The notes beneath the pieces were generated by a model. The model searched no databases and had not been told where the DNA came from. It saw only the letters and a list, made by a program, of their open reading frames with translations. A program made the translations under genes and the position numbers. A stretch of 64,000 bases of DNA from Rhizobium esperanzae (lineage in GTDB: Bacteria > Pseudomonadota > Alphaproteobacteria > Rhizobiales > Rhizobiaceae). Position 1 is the first letter of the stretch, and each line of letters starts with the position of its first letter. This document shows, in pieces, positions 27,297 to 36,720 of the stretch. The stretch covers positions 1 through 64,000 of the forward strand of contig NZ_MXPU01000006.1 in assembly GCF_002204185.1 (NCBI RefSeq), in the 5' to 3' direction.

Positions 27297-28007
27297 TTAC
27301 GCGGCGTCCCTTAGCCTAGCCGGAAGGCGGAGCGATCGGAATCCGTTGGGCATCTGATGTTCCGCATCCCAGGTGTAAATGCCGGTAAGGTTGATATGCT
27401 CCCAACTGAGCGGCGAGATGTGCTTCAACAGAGTATCAGGAATATCTCGACCCGCTCGCTTCATCTGTGTGATTGCGCGGTCGAGATAGACTGTATTCCA
27501 GTGGACGATCGCACTGACGACGAGGTTGAGACCAGAGGCGCGGAATGCTTGGCTTTCGAACGACCGGTCACGGATTTCGCCGCGCTCGTGGAAGAAGACA
27601 GCGCGTTTCAGCTTATGCGCTGCCTCGCCCTTGTTGAGGCCGGCCTGACAGCGCCGCCGCAATGCTGGACTTGAGTACCATTCGATCATGAAGAGCGAAC
27701 GCTCAATCCGACCGAGTTCGCGGAGCGCCCTCGCGAGATGGCCTTGCTTCGGAGATGCGGCCAGTTTTCTTCAGGATCATAGACGGCAACACGACCGCGT
27801 CGTGATCGACGCCGCGAGATAGAGCAGATCGTCCCAATGGTCGAGGATCAGGGCGGTGTTGATCGGCGCCCCGATGTGGTGCGACAGGGTCGGATAGATC
27901 GGGCCTATGCTGATGTCCCTGTACCGCGCGAACGGTCCAACGGGACGAAAGGTGGGATAAGGGCAGGGACTTGTTGAGGGCTTGTGAAAGTACGGCAATC
28001 GGGCCAT
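27297..28007 (-). pseudogene. Tn3-family transposase C-terminal relic
   Basis: Reverse frames give the last third of a Tn3-type TnpA broken into pieces. The upstream piece has YPTLSHHIGAPINTALILDH and WDDLLYLAASI (about 27800-27900), and a next-frame fragment VVLPSMILKK follows. The last piece (27297-27689) has SSPALRRRCQAGLNKGEAAH, RAVFFHERGEIRDRSFESQA, SGLNLVVSAIVHWNTVYLDR and LSWEHINLTGIYTWD. The order matches TnpA, but frameshifts near 27700-27800 and the missing N-terminal two thirds make it inactive. No resolvase or terminal inverted repeat was found. The relic ends about 57 bp before the next forward gene. Confidence 0.85.
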
Positions 28008-28063
28008 TCCTGCGGCAGCATTCGAGGAACGGGTAGGACGTTAGATGACGGATACACATTCAG

Positions 28064-29053
28064 ATGGCGAAGCTGCGAGGCTACCTCGATAGCCTGAGAC
28101 GCGGCGACCTATCGGCTCTGCTGCTTCCTGCGCAAATCGACATCGGGGTTACTGGCCTCGGTTACGAAGCGCAAATGGTTGTCGTCGTGCGCGCGCCACA
28201 GCCATTTGCGGAAGCACTATCGAAGCTACCGGAACATGACCGCAAGAGGATTGCCGAGGCCGCCCTCAGCAAACGGACATATGACGCGTACACAGCCAAG
28301 GACATTGTCGTTAAGGTCATTGGTGATCCAGTGGTTGGCCCAGCAACGCTATTGCCCGACCTCATCCTGCACCGGGAAATAATGATCGCCGTCGCGACGG
28401 GCCAGCAGCAGATTCAAGAGGTCGACGACTACTACAGCGCTCGCCAATTCCGGCTGACCGAAGGCTGCGCCGCCGCAGGTATCAAATACGAGAACCCGCA
28501 TGCCTCTCTATGGGACTGGTATAATTTCTGGAAGGCGCAGGGTTGGGAAACTTGGTCGGAGCGGCGGAACTATGTCCGTACCCTTTTCGCTGGACCCGTG
28601 GAATCCGCCGTCGGACGTGTTCACAATCCAAGCCCAGTGAACGAACGCGAGCCAACTGGATGGGAGCGCGTTGACCGTTCACTCTGCAAGGCAAAGGCGC
28701 AGTTACTCACAGCGTCGACGGAAGAAGAATTGCAAACAATCGGACTGCTCGGCCGCGAAGTCCTGATCAGCCTGGGGCAGGCAGTCTATGATCGTGACGT
28801 CCACGGCGAAACTGACGAGGACGGCAAAAGGATCGGCTCCACAGACGCACGGAGACAGCTTTTCGCTTGGCTGCATCACCAGATGGCTGGAGCAGACAAC
28901 AAGGAAATCCGCGCTCACATAAAAGCCTCGATCGATCTCGCAGTGCACCTTCAGCACCGGAGGACCGCGACGCGCCAGTTAGCCGCCCTGTGCCTGGAGG
29001 CGACCTCTTCGGCAGTGAGCGTGGTCGCTATTATCGCTGGACGGCTTGTTTAG
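28064..29053 (+). CDS. unknown 329-residue protein
   Basis: I cannot place this protein in a known family. The N-terminal 110 residues look like a mixed alpha/beta domain (AQIDIGVTGLGYEAQMVVVV, then PFAEALSKLPEHDRKRIAEA). The middle is aromatic-rich (NPHASLWDWYNFWKAQGWET, then WSERRNYVRTLF). The C-terminal third is predicted helical (GREVLISLGQAVYDRDVHGE, TDARRQLFAWLHHQMAG, IKASIDLAVHLQHRRTATRQ) and resembles helical domains found in abortive-infection-like proteins, although no HEPN catalytic motif was found. There is no signal peptide; the last 20 residues are mildly hydrophobic. The ribosome site is weak. Its location between a Tn3 relic and a truncated ParB gene suits an acquired defence or stress gene, which is inference only. 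Confidence 0.6.
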   Translation: MAKLRGYLDSLRRGDLSALLLPAQIDIGVTGLGYEAQMVVVVRAPQPFAEALSKLPEHDRKRIAEAALSKRTYDAYTAKDIVVKVIGDPVVGPATLLPDLILHREIMIAVATGQQQIQEVDDYYSARQFRLTEGCAAAGIKYENPHASLWDWYNFWKAQGWETWSERRNYVRTLFAGPVESAVGRVHNPSPVNEREPTGWERVDRSLCKAKAQLLTASTEEELQTIGLLGREVLISLGQAVYDRDVHGETDEDGKRIGSTDARRQLFAWLHHQMAGADNKEIRAHIKASIDLAVHLQHRRTATRQLAALCLEATSSAVSVVAIIAGRLV

Positions 29054-29234
29054 CGATAACAGGAACGAGCCCAGATGAGTCGATTCCGCCAGGATGATTG
29101 CTGTCCGCTTGGCTTAGATCGCGCATAGAGTTCGCTCGGAAAAGTAGAGTTGTTCCGCAATAATCCTTTCGAGCTTTATAAGCCTTTGGCGCAGTGAGCA
29201 AACAATGACAGCCGGCTGACCCCATCGAGGACGA

Positions 29235-30839
29235 TTAGGAAGTCCCCTTCCGAAGGTCCTGACCCCATGCCTCCTGCCGCTGATCGATCTCCTTGGCCCA
29301 GACCGTGTCGGCCAACCCTTCGCTTTGGCCGAACCCCGCACTTTGCAGCGTCAGTTCCAGGCACGTGTCGGAGCCATATGGGTAGAAGGTTTTCAGGACA
29401 AACGCGTGCAGCACGGCAATGAAGGCCACAGCAGGGTTGTTGGCGAGCGCATTGCGCAGCGCCACCGAGCGGGTCGCCGTCAGATCGACAACCAAGCGGT
29501 CGGACAAGGGGCGAGTCACATCGTCTTCCTCATCTGCCTGGTCATTCACATACCGGCTGCCGATCGCTACCCCGAAAGTCGGCAATGATCCGGTCATGTC
29601 GTGGGCGACGTCGCTCCTGGATATCACCGCTTCGGCTTCCACCGTCTCCGGCGGCGCTTCGTCCTCGGGTCGGATAAAGCCGCGCTCGATCCTCAGTTCG
29701 CCGCCGGCATCGAGTGAGACGAACACGCCGCCACGAGCGACGTCCTGAGGATCGAAGATGTGTGGCCGATCGTTGAACCGATCGAGTTCGCTCCCGAGTT
29801 CCTCCAGCCGATGTTCGGTCTCGTCGCAAGGCTCCTCGGCCCTGGCATAGGCTGCATCGAGCTCGTCGTATTCAGCCTTGAGCGCGCCGTACCGAGCAGT
29901 CTCTTCCTCGCTCATTTCGACCTGATGGCCATAGAAACGACGCAGCCCCGCCGTATGACCGTAAGGAAAGTCGAAGGCAGCTTCGACCCACTTCCAGCCT
30001 TCTGCAGCTTTGAGCGCCTCGGCGTCTGCCGTCAGTTTCTCCAGCGCCAATTGCTCGAGCAGGGCCGGATCCCGAAGCCATCCGCCGTTGTCCTGCTCGA
30101 ACAGGTCGCGCATGACGACACCGCCTGCGGCTTCATAGGCATCGATCCCGACATAGACGGACCGGCGATCGCTCGCGCGGATCGTCGTTTCCGTCAGAAG
30201 CCTGCGAATATAGTAAGGTTCGCGAAGCTGCTGGCGCGAGATCGCGTCCCAGACCTGCTCCTGCCGGACATGGTCGTCGGTGATGGAAAAGGCCATGATC
30301 TGTTCGAGTTTCATGTCCTCATTGGCGTAGAGCTCGAGCAGCCGCTGCGAGACCGATGCCAAACGCAGCCGTTGACGGACGGTCGCCGCCGAAACAAAGA
30401 AACGGGCGGCGATTTCCTCTTCGCCGATCCCCTGCTCGCGCAAGGCCTGGAATGCGCGGTATTGGTCGAGCGGATGAAGATCGACGCGCTGGACATTTTC
30501 GGCAAGAGAATCTTCAGCTTCCGGGGTTTTGCCGCTGCTGACGATGCAGGGAATGCCCACGGTCCTTGCGAGCCGTTTGCGCGAGACAAGCAGTTCAAGC
30601 GCACGGTAACGCCGGCCGCCAGCGGAGATACGATAAAAGCCGGTCTCGTTGCCGCCATCATCGACTTGAGGCCGAACATTCAGGCTGGTCAGCAATCCAC
30701 GGCGCGCTATGTCCTCTGCGAGATCTTCGATCGAGACGCCCGCCTTTACTCGACGCACGTTCTGTTCGCTCAAGATGAGTTTATTAAAAGGGATGTCACG
30801 TCCAACGCTGAGCGTGATCTTCCCAATGGCCTGTGCCAT
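29235..30839 (-). CDS. ParB-like protein, C-terminally truncated
   Basis: The 534-residue frame begins with a ParB/Srx domain: FNKLILSEQNVRRVKAGVSI, then ISAGGRRYRAL (about 75-85) and EDSLAENVQRVDLHPLDQYR (about 111-130), followed by a helix-turn-helix near 140-170 (EEEIAARFFVSAATVRQRLR). Related rhizobial plasmid proteins, as I recall them, are nearer 700 residues. Here the frame ends soon after LADTVWAKEIDQRQEAW, and the expected continuation appears shifted in another frame (FLIVLDGVSRLSLFAHCA, around 29200-29240) before it breaks off. A frameshift plus 3' loss is therefore likely. ATG at 30839 has GGAGAAACGAC upstream. It is separate from repB and is not part of repABC. Whether the shortened protein works is unknown. 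Confidence 0.75.
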   Translation of the reverse strand: MAQAIGKITLSVGRDIPFNKLILSEQNVRRVKAGVSIEDLAEDIARRGLLTSLNVRPQVDDGGNETGFYRISAGGRRYRALELLVSRKRLARTVGIPCIVSSGKTPEAEDSLAENVQRVDLHPLDQYRAFQALREQGIGEEEIAARFFVSAATVRQRLRLASVSQRLLELYANEDMKLEQIMAFSITDDHVRQEQVWDAISRQQLREPYYIRRLLTETTIRASDRRSVYVGIDAYEAAGGVVMRDLFEQDNGGWLRDPALLEQLALEKLTADAEALKAAEGWKWVEAAFDFPYGHTAGLRRFYGHQVEMSEEETARYGALKAEYDELDAAYARAEEPCDETEHRLEELGSELDRFNDRPHIFDPQDVARGGVFVSLDAGGELRIERGFIRPEDEAPPETVEAEAVISRSDVAHDMTGSLPTFGVAIGSRYVNDQADEEDDVTRPLSDRLVVDLTATRSVALRNALANNPAVAFIAVLHAFVLKTFYPYGSDTCLELTLQSAGFGQSEGLADTVWAKEIDQRQEAWGQDLRKGTS

Positions 30840-31399
30840 GTCGTTTCTCCGTGACGGACCGGCCGGAGCTCTCTCCAGCCTCCAAGCCCGTCGGAAAATC
30901 CCCTTCCCTCCTCTCCCTCTTCCCCTCGCTCAACCTTTGAACAGGCCGCCATCAATCACAATGCCGGTCCGGCAGGCAACCGGGCCTTTTATCGAACAGT
31001 TCAAATTGCTGCGGCTTGAATCGGACTTGGATCGTATTGCCTCCTCAAGTCCACAACTCACTTTTTTGAACTTAATCGTATCAGCTCAACTGATCAGGTG
31101 CGGGAGCATGTTGGCAGAATCTTTAAAACAGCTGGAAAAGGCGTGGGATCAAAACCCTGGCAATCACCTTCGCGGAACGCCGATTCCGGCAGCCAAGCCG
31201 GCCAGGCTTTCTTCGGCAGCAACTTCGCGCATCCAATCTCTCAGCAACTCCGCCGCTGGCGACAATGCCCGATGGTCGTTCCGCGTCACACGAATTCTCT
31301 TGTAACTAGCGCGAAGAAAGGAATGTGCCGCATAACCTGATGTCATCGGTCGAGACGGCGATTCGACGGTCTGTTTCAAGGAATGATGTCAGCACCCCA
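30840..31399. other. gap between ParB-like gene and IS256 element
   Basis: The first 75 bp is the ParB-like gene's leader, repeated at 33958-34030. A forward frame from 30961 to 31305 could encode about 114 residues (MPVRQATGPFIEQFKLLRLE), but it has no good ribosome site and no recognised motif. No other element is seen. Confidence 0.35.
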
Positions 31400-32767
31400 G
31401 ATCATGTCCCAGGGAGTGGTGTAGGTGGCGGCTTTGGTCACCGCGTTCTCCGGCATGGGCCGGGATGATCAGGCGCCACGGCTGGCAGGCTGATGAGCGG
31501 ATCATCGCTCATTTGGCTGATGGTTTCCAGCGTCATGTATCGGGCGCGTTGGACAGCCCATTCGTCGTTCTGCTCGAGCAGGATCGCGCCGACGAGGCGG
31601 ACGATGGCGTCACGCTCGATCGGATTGGTGCCGTACAGTTTGGCGCGGTGCTCCTTCGGGAAGGTCATGTAGGCGAGAACGTCTTCTTCGGCATCATTCA
31701 TAATGGCGGCGAGCTTGGGGACCTTCGGCCGGATCTGGTCGGCGACGGCGCGCCATTGGGCGCTTGCGGCTTCCGGCGTCTCCTGGGCGAAGGCGGTGGC
31801 GAAAGGCAGAGACGACACGCCGACCGCTCTTGCCGGCGTGGGCGAGAACGTTGCGCATGAAGTGGACCCGGCAGCGCCGCCAGGTTGCGTTGAGCACCTT
31901 GGTGACGGCGGCCTTCAGGCCTTCGTGGGCGTCGGAGACGACCAGCTTGACGCCTCTGAGGCCACGGCGAGTCAGCTTGCGTAGGAACTCGGTCCAGATC
32001 GGCTCGGCCTCGGAGGTGCCGACCTCCATGCCCAGCACCTCGCGGCGACCGTCGGTGTTGACACCGACGGCGATGATGACGGCGACGGAGACGATGCGGC
32101 CGCCGCGGCGGACCTCAGGTAAGTGGCATCGATCCACAGATACGGCCAGTCGCCCTCGATCGGCCGATCGAGGAAGGCCTTGACCTTGCCGTCGATCTCC
32201 TCGCACAGGCGGCTCACCTGGCTCTTGGAGATGCCGCTCATGCCCATCGCCTTGACCAGATCGTCGACCGAGCGGGTCGAGATTCCCTGCACATAGGCTT
32301 CCTGGATGACCGCCGTCAGCGCCTTCTCGGCCATTCGCCGCGGCTCCAGGAAGCCCGGAAAGTAAGAGCCCTTCCTGAGCTTCGGAATGCGCAGCTCGAC
32401 GGTTCCGGCGCGCGTCTCCCAATCCCGCTCGCGGTAGCCGTTGCGCTGGACCGTCCGCAGCGGGTTCTTCTCGCCATAGCCGGCACCGGTGGCGGCGCCC
32501 ACCTCCAGCTCCATCAGCCGCTCGGCGGCAAAACCGATCATCTCGCGCAAAAGATCGGCGTCGGGGGACTTCTCCACGAGCGCACGCAGGTTCATCATGT
32601 CGTCGGTCATCGGTGGTTCCTTCGAATCAGGTTGGTGTCAGCAACCCGACCCTACCGAAGAACATCGATGACCACCGCTTCGCCGCCCGCTCTCTACGGC
32701 GCTGTGGAGGGCGCGCTCGCGAGCGGCTTCGCTACCGCCGAGCTACACCACCTGTAGGGACACGACC
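31400..32767. mobile_element. IS256-family insertion sequence, inactive
   Basis: The element is about 1.37 kb, bounded by imperfect inverted repeats. The left end has TGTCCCAGGGAGTGGTGTAG (31405-31424) and the right end in reverse TGTCCCTACAGGTGGTGTAG (32762-32743), 15 of 20 identical, with similarity continuing a few bases outward (GATCA/GGTCG). No target-site duplication could be recognised in the flanks, so an end may have been rearranged. It contains one broken transposase gene. It inserted in the interval between two copies of a ParB-like 5' region. Confidence 0.75.
31438..32610 (-). pseudogene. IS256-family transposase, frameshifted and deleted
   Basis: Three frames make up a mutator/IS256-type transposase. 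The first (from ATG at 32610) reads [40 protein letters not shown] and [13 protein letters not shown]. After a one-base break near 32120 it continues as [40 protein letters not shown] and RCRVHFMRNVLAH. A second break near 31820 leads to YMTFPKEHRAKLYGTNPIER. That run joins directly to DAIVRLVGAILLEQNDEW, so the usual stretch of about 17 residues after NPIER (NGEIKRRT...VGIFPN) is missing. That stretch carries the region of the catalytic Glu, so the enzyme is dead even without the frameshifts. Confidence 0.9.
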
Positions 32768-32968
32768 CAATGAACGATGAACTCGACCCCAAATCTTAAT
32801 TTTGGCAATGTGACTGTCACGCCTTGATGGGAACTTGGGCCCCTTCATTTCGACGACCGGCGCAGTTGAAAGGATCAGAGCCAACGAGCCTGTCATAGAA
32901 AAATTCCCTCTGTGCGAGCTTCCTAAGCTAGCGAAGGACGGTGGTCGTCGAACGAGTTTTTCAGCAGC

Positions 32969-33652
32969 TTATTGAAGTGCGACTTGGGAAGCTGCTGACA
33001 TCAATTCTTCGGGACTCGGCGCCCGGCATAGATTTTGGCCTCCCTCTTCGGCTTCTGTGAAACTCCAGCGCACAGTGCCTTCCCGATCCAGCAGGAACTC
33101 GCCGATAAGCGGCATGTGACCGGCGATCATAATCTGCTGATCGGCCGCCGTCATTTCATACGGGTCCTTTTTCTCAAGAAAGTCGCCCGCCGCAGCCGGG
33201 TTCATCGGCACGGGCAACTCCCCAGGCAAATCGATCCGCATTGTCATGACCGCGTCCATTCCGAGCTTGTGCGGCCATTCGGTTTCATTCTCCGTGAGCT
33301 CGATGATGGGTAAACCGAAGGCGCGATGCGAAGCCCCGTCCGGGTCGGATGCGCTAATCAGATTGGGTAGTGGATGGTAACGGAAGTAGAGCCGCGCCCG
33401 TTCGACAGGCGTCTTGACGACGGCGAGACATTCGATGCCTTTCTCCTTCAGGGCAAGGTTGAGTTGCGCCATCGCCGAGACATGACGCCGGCAGAACGGA
33501 CAGTGTAGGCCTCGAAATAAACCGATCAGTAACGGGCTACGGCCTCGAAAATCATCGAGCGCGATCTTGCCTTCGCGCGAGATCGCATCGAGTACAACAT
33601 TCGGTGCACGGTCGCCCGGCTGCAGCGGGCGGTCGACACTATTCGTGGACAT
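32969..33652 (-). CDS. peroxiredoxin-like (AhpC/TSA) protein
   Basis: The 227-residue product has a thioredoxin-fold peroxiredoxin domain. QPGDRAPNVVLD opens the fold, and FRGLHCPFCRRHVS places C51 and C54 in a CPFC motif. The motif resembles that of redoxin-family proteins with a thioredoxin-like CxxC more than classical typical 2-Cys peroxiredoxins (which have T/SxxC). A peroxide or disulfide reductase role in the cytoplasm is likely. ATG at 33652 is preferred over TTG at 33658 because GGAGGAGG lies six bases before it. The gene is alone between the IS256 relic and the second ParB-like 5' relic. The substrate is unknown. Confidence 0.8.
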   Translation of the reverse strand: MSTNSVDRPLQPGDRAPNVVLDAISREGKIALDDFRGRSPLLIGLFRGLHCPFCRRHVSAMAQLNLALKEKGIECLAVVKTPVERARLYFRYHPLPNLISASDPDGASHRAFGLPIIELTENETEWPHKLGMDAVMTMRIDLPGELPVPMNPAAAGDFLEKKDPYEMTAADQQIMIAGHMPLIGEFLLDREGTVRWSFTEAEEGGQNLCRAPSPEELMSAASQVALQ

Positions 33653-33824
33653 GAACAACCTCCTCCCGATCAGTCAAAAAGCAGCACACCAGCGCTTCGG
33701 GGTCGAGCCCGTGCTGGGCGCAAACTCCCTGCGCCGGGGCAAAGTAGCGTTCCGCCTCTGCCATATTGCAGACGTCGAATTGAGCCTTGCAGGCCCATCA
33801 TAGCATGGAAAAAGCATCTGCGAG

Positions 33825-34030
33825 CGAACATTCAGGCTGGTCAGCAATCAGCGGCGCACCTATGTCCTCCGAGAGATTTTGGATCGTCCATGATAAGTTT
33901 GTCGAAAGCGATATCACTTCCAACACTCAGCGTGATTTTCTCAACGGCCCGCGCCATGTCGTTTCTCCGTGAGGGCCGGCCGGCGCTCTCTCCAACCTCG
34001 GAGCTCGTCGGAAAATTCCCTTCCCTCCCT
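33825..34030. repeat. second copy of the ParB-like gene's 5' region
   Basis: This stretch matches 30673-30915 in order and orientation: ACATTCAGGCTGGTCAGCAA, the start of the gene, its CGGAGAAACGACATGG leader, and CGTCGGAAAA further out. Compared with the first copy it lacks roughly 35 bp inside the coding part. The two direct copies flank the IS256 element and the peroxiredoxin gene, so recombination between them would delete that block. Confidence 0.75.
33844..33957 (-). pseudogene. 5' relic of a ParB-like gene
   Basis: From ATG at 33957 the frame reads MARAVEKITLSVGSDIAFDK, then LIMDD, closely matching the start of the truncated ParB-like protein at 30839 (MAQAIGKITLSVGRDIPFNK, then LILSE). 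The frame is then lost through an internal deletion, while the DNA match continues (CCTATGTCCTCCGAGAGAT). The rest of the gene is absent. Confidence 0.75.
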
Positions 34031-34168
34031 TCTAAGTGGGCGACCATCAGCCGCAAGGAATAACGCGATCTTGATCGCAGGCGACGGTTTCCCCGTCGCA
34101 GCATCGACCTATCTGCTTGGCAATCACACTGAAGGCGCTGGCTGTAAGCGAGTGAAGGGGGTTGAGAG

Positions 34169-34357
34169 ATGCTCCGGATTCGGAAATTGCCCGCAGCGAT
34201 GGCAATGCTCATCGCCATTGCCACGTCGGCGTCGTCCTGCACGACGAGCTCTACCGACCAGGCGCAGACCGGCTCGATTGGATACTCCAGCGCCGACTTC
34301 GCACTCAGGCCGGCTTGTCGCGACGGATTCGGCAACGATCGTCCTTGCAGCTATTAG
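34169..34357 (+). CDS. possible small lipoprotein
   Basis: A 62-codon frame encodes MLRIRKLPAAMAMLIAIATS then ASSCTTSSTDQAQTG: a basic start, a hydrophobic stretch and a lipobox-like ASSC with Cys at residue 24. The mature part would be about 39 residues with two more Cys. AAGGGGGTTGAGAG just before the ATG is an acceptable ribosome site. Small lipoproteins of this kind are common in rhizobia but this one is not recognised. It is followed after 147 bp by the ROK regulator on the same strand. Confidence 0.45.
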   Translation: MLRIRKLPAAMAMLIAIATSASSCTTSSTDQAQTGSIGYSSADFALRPACRDGFGNDRPCSY

Positions 34358-34504
34358 CGATAGAAGACGCAGCGAGGATGATCGGCGTCCCCGTTGCGGT
34401 TCTCGAAAGCCGGAGCTCTTCGTTACAACGACTATTGGAAAATCGTTACGAACGCCGATAAACGTGTGTTACACAGCCGAAATGTTGCTCTAGGAAAGAC
34501 CGTC

Positions 34505-35644
34505 ATGCGGTATCTTCGATCAGGGCCGCGTCGGCTTCACGCTCAGGAGATGGGCGCCGCGCGCGCCAAAACGGTGGGCCTGAGGTCGGGTGAAATTGCC
34601 GATCGGAATATCCGCGTCATCCTGGAAGCCATCCGCCGGCACGGGCCGCTGACGCGCACCGAGCTTGGACGCCACAGCGGGCTAACCGGGCCGGGCATCA
34701 CCAATATCTTGCGGCGGCTCGCCGACGAGAAGCTCGTGACGTCGAACCGTCGCAACGGGCTCGCCGGTGGGGCGACGGCGACGGAATTTGCGCTGCGGCC
34801 GGAGGGCGCGTTTTCGATCGGCGTCAAGCTTCGCCGGACGCGCGGCGAGATCGTGCTGATCGATCTCAGCGGCCAGGTGCATGACCGGGTCTATTTCGAC
34901 GTGGAGCCGGAAGACGGGGTCGGCGCGGTCCATGCGGCAGTCAGGGACATGGTCGATCGGCATGCGACATTGCCGATCGTCGGGCTCGGGATCGCCGCCA
35001 ACGATTGGAGCGACGCGTGGAGCGAACAGCTTTCCGCCATGTCGACGATCGCACGACCCTGTGTCGAAAACGAATGCACAGCGAGCCTGCTTGCCGAGCG
35101 CACGATCGGCAGCGCCATGCCTGAAGGGGGGCTTGCGATGATCATCATCGACGATGACGTTCAGGCGGGTTTCCTCATCCGAGGCATACCCTATTCCGGC
35201 GTGCACGGGCGGGCGGGCAGCATCGGCGAAATGCTGACCGGGCCTGACAATGTCCAACTCAACACGGTTGTCGGTTTCGGTTCCCTGCGCTCGCGCATCG
35301 GCGACGAGGACTTCGCGCGCCTGCTCAAGGGCGAGGAGTTCTCCTCGCCGTCGCTGTCGCAGTGGATAGGCGAGGCCGCCGGCCATCTGCTCGATCCGAT
35401 CATCGCCATGGCCGGCTTCATCGCCCCGAGCATCGTCATGATCGGCGGCGACCTGCCGCAGGGCGTGATCGAAGCGCTGATCCATCAGCTTTCCGTCGAG
35501 CGGCGCGACACCTCGACCAGGCCGCTGCTGACGCCCTGGATTTCGCCGATGCGACCGGCAAGCTTCAGTGGCGGCGGCGTGGCGCTGGGTGCGGCCCTCC
35601 TGCCCTTCCTCAACACGCTGCTGCTGCCGCCCGCCTCAGCTTGA
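34505..35644 (+). CDS. ROK-family transcriptional regulator
   Basis: The 379-residue protein has an N-terminal winged helix-turn-helix (about 25-75: RNIRVILEAIRRHGPLTRTE, then GRHSGLTGPGITNILRRLAD) and a ROK sugar-kinase-like domain, as in NagC/XylR repressors. The ROK zinc motif (CxCGxxGCxE) is missing; the corresponding place reads GRAGSIGEM, so it is probably a sugar-binding regulator without kinase activity. ATG at 34505 follows AGGAAAGACCGTC; upstream in-frame starts lack such a site. It converges on the Gfo/Idh/MocA gene and lies 1.4 kb from the sugar uptake operon, whose promoter has a ROK-like operator. It is one of two ROK genes around this operon. Confidence 0.85.
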   Translation: MRYLRSGPRRLHAQEMGAARAKTVGLRSGEIADRNIRVILEAIRRHGPLTRTELGRHSGLTGPGITNILRRLADEKLVTSNRRNGLAGGATATEFALRPEGAFSIGVKLRRTRGEIVLIDLSGQVHDRVYFDVEPEDGVGAVHAAVRDMVDRHATLPIVGLGIAANDWSDAWSEQLSAMSTIARPCVENECTASLLAERTIGSAMPEGGLAMIIIDDDVQAGFLIRGIPYSGVHGRAGSIGEMLTGPDNVQLNTVVGFGSLRSRIGDEDFARLLKGEEFSSPSLSQWIGEAAGHLLDPIIAMAGFIAPSIVMIGGDLPQGVIEALIHQLSVERRDTSTRPLLTPWISPMRPASFSGGGVALGAALLPFLNTLLLPPASA

Positions 35645-35673
35645 GGCCAAAGGCGCGGCGCGATTTGGCCGGG

Positions 35674-36720
35674 TCAAGTCAGCGCCTCGTCTGCGTGGCT
35701 GAGATCGGAGGCGAGCGCCTTATCGAGCACCTTCTGGATGTTGGCGGCGCGCCGGAAAGAGGGTTCCTGCGTCTTGCCCGCCCGCACCGCCTGGACGAAA
35801 CGCTGGTAATTCGTCTCCACAGGATCGAACGGCACTTCACGCCATGTCGCCGTGTGCACGTCTTCGCCGAGGCAGGCGCGCAAGCTCGATTTGCCGGTAT
35901 CGTAGATCATCTCGACAGAGCCGGTTTCGCCATAGACCCTGAGGCGCAGCTGATCCATCTGGCCGGCGGCCGTCCGCGTCGCCTGAATCGTGCCGATCGC
36001 GCCATTGGTGAAATCGACATTCATCGTGAAGCTGTCATTGGCGTCGAGATCATATTCGCCGATCCGGTGATCAGGCGCCTTGTCGAAGGTCTTCAGCCGC
36101 GCGAAGACATGGGCAATGTCGAGGCCGGAGCCATAAGAGGCGAAATCGACGATGTGGATGCCGATGTCGCCGAGCGCGCCATTCGAGCCGTGCTTTTTGC
36201 TCAGCCGCCAGAGCCATTTGCTTTCGCTCTTCCAATCGCCCCAGTGGCGGCCGACAAGCCAGCTTTGCAGATGCGACGCCTCGACATGGCGCACGGCGCC
36301 GATCTCGCCGGCGAGCACCATCTGCCGGCCCTTCTGCAGCGCCGGCGAATTGCGATAGGTGAGATTGACCATGCCGACCTTGCCGGCCCGCTCGATCGCC
36401 TCGGTCATTTCCATGGCCTTGACGGCGTCGGTGGCGAGCGGCTTTTCGCAGAAGACATGTTTGCCGGCAGCGATCGCCTGGAGCGTCGTCGGGTGGTGGA
36501 TCCGGTCAGGGGTAACGTTCGCCACCGCATCAAATTCGCCCCAGGCGAGCGCCTCCTTGAGCGTGGTGAAACGGTTGGCTATCCCGTGTTCGGTGCAGAA
36601 GGCCGCAAGCCGCTCCGGGACGACATCGACGCCGCCGACGACGCTGACGCCTTCGATCGCCTTGAAGTGTGCGGCGTGCTGATTGGCCATGCCGCCGGTG
36701 CCGAGAATAAGTAAACGCAT
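35674..36720 (-). CDS. Gfo/Idh/MocA-family oxidoreductase
   Basis: The 348-residue protein is an NAD(P)-dependent sugar or inositol-type dehydrogenase. It starts with a Rossmann motif (LLILGTGGMANQHAAHF), has the family EKPLATD segment near residue 95 (GKHVFCEKPLATD), and the C-terminal dimer-sheet domain contains GALGDIGIHIVDFA, where D and H are the usual catalytic neighbourhood. ATG at 36720 has GGAGGAGAAG directly before it. It is transcribed divergently from the sugar-binding-protein gene (start 37060), so it probably oxidises the imported sugar or a derivative. The substrate is not fixed by the sequence. Confidence 0.9.
   Translation of the reverse strand: MRLLILGTGGMANQHAAHFKAIEGVSVVGGVDVVPERLAAFCTEHGIANRFTTLKEALAWGEFDAVANVTPDRIHHPTTLQAIAAGKHVFCEKPLATDAVKAMEMTEAIERAGKVGMVNLTYRNSPALQKGRQMVLAGEIGAVRHVEASHLQSWLVGRHWGDWKSESKWLWRLSKKHGSNGALGDIGIHIVDFASYGSGLDIAHVFARLKTFDKAPDHRIGEYDLDANDSFTMNVDFTNGAIGTIQATRTAAGQMDQLRLRVYGETGSVEMIYDTGKSSLRACLGEDVHTATWREVPFDPVETNYQRFVQAVRAGKTQEPSFRRAANIQKVLDKALASDLSHADEALT

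Noticed and set aside
30961..31305. Possible 114-codon gene
   Set aside because: There is no good ribosome site and no recognisable motif, and the last third overlaps degenerate sequence beside the IS element.
35362..36714. Forward frame of 450 codons
   Set aside because: It overlaps the end of a ROK gene and the whole Gfo/Idh/MocA gene on the other strand and has no family features.
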